Shown here: positions 62,359-64,000 of the stretch, piece by piece
Position numbering within the stretch: the stretch's first letter is position 1
How the letters are laid out: each line of letters begins with the position of its first letter
NCBI RefSeq assembly: GCF_014750685.1
Contig: NZ_JAAXGE010000009.1
Span: 124,001 to 188,000, forward strand
Direction of reading: 5' to 3'
DNA length: 64,000 bases
Origin: Bacteroides sp. GM023
GTDB lineage: Bacteria > Bacteroidota > Bacteroidia > Bacteroidales > Bacteroidaceae
Made by a program: the position numbers and the translations under genes
Notes under the pieces: model-generated
The model's input: the letters and a program-made list of their open reading frames with translations, nothing else
What the model was told of the DNA's origin: nothing
The model's database searches: none

Positions 62359-63243
62359 TTATTTCACAGGTTCTACCGTATATCCTTGCTTTTTTAGTAG
62401 GTTTAATAATCCTTTATTGCTGGGAAGATGCAGGGCGCCGACAGCAACAAGAGTCGGAGCGGCCTTCATGATAGCCGGTAGTTTTCCTGCCCATGCCTTG
62501 TTGCGGTTATAAATCAAGGCATCTTCTTCACCGGGAGTCGAGTCGCATTGGTTGCCTTTGCGTTCTTCGCTGAGTCGAAGCATTTCATTTAAATCCTGTT
62601 TCATGTAAGCGTTGGTGAGTTTCTTCAGGTTTTCCACTTCAGAGTCGATGTTATTAAGCGTACACATCAACAGTTGTGCCTGACGTTGTAGTGAATAGCC
62701 GTTGAATAGTAGGTTGAATTGGAACTCCGCAGTTTCCAGGCCGTCTACTTTCTTACCGTTCTGCGTAGCTTGAGACTGGAAGAAGGTGTCGAGTTGTTCC
62801 TGTGGATTGAATTTGCCAATATGTTTCACGTAAGCCACCACTACTACATTGTTCAACAGAAAGGCAGGTTTTAGTTTGGGGGCTGTGCTTAAATCTATCA
62901 TTAGGTTTTCTTTGCAGAATTTATTGGCAGTTGCAAAATCTTCCGGTGACAGGAGGGTGGTTAGCGTGCTGTCATTGGCAATCATCATGGCTTGCTGCAT
63001 CTTCTGCATGGTAGCCGGCGATTGCATTTCGGACATTTTTATCTCCCCATATACCTGTTGAGTTTCATTCAGTGCTTTTTTGAGTCCGGCAATGCTGTCC
63101 ATGATGCTATATGGTGCCAGGTGATGTGTACCTATAATATAGGAAGGTTGGTTTATTCCGTTACCTGATACTTTCCATAAAAGCTGTGCATTTGCGCTGA
63201 ACGCTACACAGATAAATATTACTGCTCCAATAAATGACTTCAT
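62359..63243 (-). CDS. TraB/GumN family protein
   Basis: 294 residues with a cleavable signal peptide (SANA-QLLWK). Family motifs are GTHHLAPYSIMDS near the N-terminus and VAVGALHLPSNKGLLNLLKKQGYTVEPV at the C-terminus, with the GxxH pairs proposed as metal ligands in the TIKI-like protease fold. Probably a periplasmic metalloprotease-like protein of unknown target. The NlpC/P60 gene precedes it by 34 bp on the same strand. Confidence 0.92.
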   Translation of the reverse strand: MKSFIGAVIFICVAFSANAQLLWKVSGNGINQPSYIIGTHHLAPYSIMDSIAGLKKALNETQQVYGEIKMSEMQSPATMQKMQQAMMIANDSTLTTLLSPEDFATANKFCKENLMIDLSTAPKLKPAFLLNNVVVVAYVKHIGKFNPQEQLDTFFQSQATQNGKKVDGLETAEFQFNLLFNGYSLQRQAQLLMCTLNNIDSEVENLKKLTNAYMKQDLNEMLRLSEERKGNQCDSTPGEEDALIYNRNKAWAGKLPAIMKAAPTLVAVGALHLPSNKGLLNLLKKQGYTVEPVK

Positions 63244-63277
63244 AATGTGTGGTTATTTAGAGTTGATGATTGGGTGA

Positions 63278-63793
63278 TTAACGCATTCTTCCACCGCTTA
63301 TCCAATGCCTGCTGTAATAATCTTCGCCCAGCCGGCTGACGATTACTCCTTTGCTAGTGCTGGAATGAATGAACTTCCCGTTCTTCAGATAGATGCCTAC
63401 ATGGGCTACTTTCTTTTTGGAACGGTTGCTGCTGAAGAATACCAAGTCACCTTCTTTGAGGTTACGTTTGGCTATTTTATTGCTTTTGTCTTTCAGTTCT
63501 TCCGAGTTTCGCGGCACTTGGATACGATAAACTTTCCGGTATATTTGATAGACCATGCCTGAACAGTCAGTTCCTCTTTTTGAGTCTCCGCCACCACGAT
63601 AAGGAGTGCCTATCCAGTCGGCAGCTTCCAGGTAGAGTTTATGGTTATCTTCAAGATTAATATCTACGCCTAATAGGATAGAAGCCCGTGCCAATCCCTG
63701 GTAATCCAAACGAGGGGCGGACGTGCGGCAGGAGCTAAGAATGGCGGTCAGTCCTACCAGTAAGAATATTAGTTTGAATTTTGCTTTCATCAT
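63278..63793 (-). CDS. NlpC/P60 family cell-wall peptidase lipoprotein
   Basis: 171 residues, lipobox LSSC (Cys22). Catalytic Cys is in GTDCSGMVYQIY, His in KVAHVGIYL and a polar third residue near GKFIHSSTSKGV, with GTPYRGGGDSKR before the Cys. These gamma-D-glutamyl-meso-DAP type peptidases cut peptidoglycan stems in the periplasm. Confidence 0.95.
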   Translation of the reverse strand: MMKAKFKLIFLLVGLTAILSSCRTSAPRLDYQGLARASILLGVDINLEDNHKLYLEAADWIGTPYRGGGDSKRGTDCSGMVYQIYRKVYRIQVPRNSEELKDKSNKIAKRNLKEGDLVFFSSNRSKKKVAHVGIYLKNGKFIHSSTSKGVIVSRLGEDYYSRHWISGGRMR

Positions 63794-63864
63794 CTGTACT
63801 TAACTTATAAACAGCAAAAGTAATTCATAAATAGTAAATCGTAACTTGTAAATAGTAACTCCCC

Positions 63865-64000
63865 TTACTCTTCCACATTGAAATAAGCTTCGAGCTCTTT
63901 CTCTGCTGAATTATCCTCATTGATAATGTCACGGATGATAATCCCGTATTCCAACAAAGCAATTCGCGGACATACATCTACCGTATGATTCAGATTATGG
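63865..64000 (-). CDS. C-terminal end of an unidentified protein, 5' part beyond window
   Basis: The last 44 complete codons read HNLNHTVDVCPRIALLEYGI onward to AYFNVEE and a stop at 63865. Too short to assign. Codon use and position after a clean intergenic gap support a real gene end. Confidence 0.6.
   Translation of the reverse strand, partial: HNLNHTVDVCPRIALLEYGIIIRDIINEDNSAEKELEAYFNVEE

Overview
The window is chromosomal DNA of a Bacteroides species, most like the B. thetaiotaomicron group. The signs are SusC/SusD pairs with SusD-like and M60 lipoproteins, FecR/ECF sigma regulation, DUF4270 and DUF5053 proteins, and repeated Bacteroides-type promoters (-7 element TAnnTTTG). No insertion sequence, recombinase gene or CRISPR array is visible.

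Positions 1-27200 hold two paralogous host-glycan utilisation clusters arranged back to back. Cluster A (minus strand, about 11.6 kb down to the left edge) is FecR, SusC, SusD, a DUF1735/F5-8C lipoprotein and two M60-like (mucin-type) metallopeptidases, the last cut by the window edge. Cluster B (plus strand, 15.2-25.2 kb) repeats this plan: FecR, SusC, SusD, F5/8C lipoprotein, M60 peptidase. Each has its own ECF sigma gene (12.0 kb and 25.4 kb). Between and beside them lie a GH110-type alpha-galactosidase and a GH109-type alpha-N-acetylgalactosaminidase, which points to blood-group B/A-capped mucin glycoproteins as target.

The most striking feature is that both FecR anti-sigma genes are split in the same way. 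The cytoplasmic N-terminal domain is encoded on one strand and the membrane-plus-periplasmic part on the other. At each locus the two halves share an inverted 17-bp site containing AGTTC-N5-GAACT. Inverting the DNA between the sites (about 438 bp at 11437-11874 and 400 bp at 14794-15193) joins the halves in frame into proteins of 310 and 313 residues. These look like two intragenic DNA inversion switches, both shown here in the disjoined state. The switches probably also decide whether the promoter region inside the segment faces the susCD operon or away from it.

Positions 27200-57200 are mostly housekeeping: tRNA-Gly and tRNA-Tyr, ribH, a TPR protein, recF with a DUF721 gene, a six-gene minus-strand operon with overlapping genes (M3 peptidase to PHP phosphatase), gap, mscL, guaA, a Crp/Fnr regulator, MarC, a rhomboid protease, an alpha-glucan operon (debranching enzyme, GT4, GH57) opposite a DUF4270/GT5-like pair, panC-panD, a fused Nfn/GltD-type flavoprotein, a sugar MFS transporter, serS, rpmA and rplU.

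Positions 57200-64000 are more accessory. They hold a structured RNA with its own promoter, an unrecognised gene, a DUF234-type ATPase, a 1.04-kb insertion with a DUF5053 gene flanked by 115-bp repeats of the 3' end of a HAD phosphatase gene, then TraB/GumN and NlpC/P60 proteins. Four intergenic regions (12.6, 41.4, 57.6 and 58.6 kb) carry arrays with an exact 22-bp period. Three of them share the plan 6-bp word, 6-bp spacer, reverse-complement word, 4-bp linker, and the word differs from array to array.
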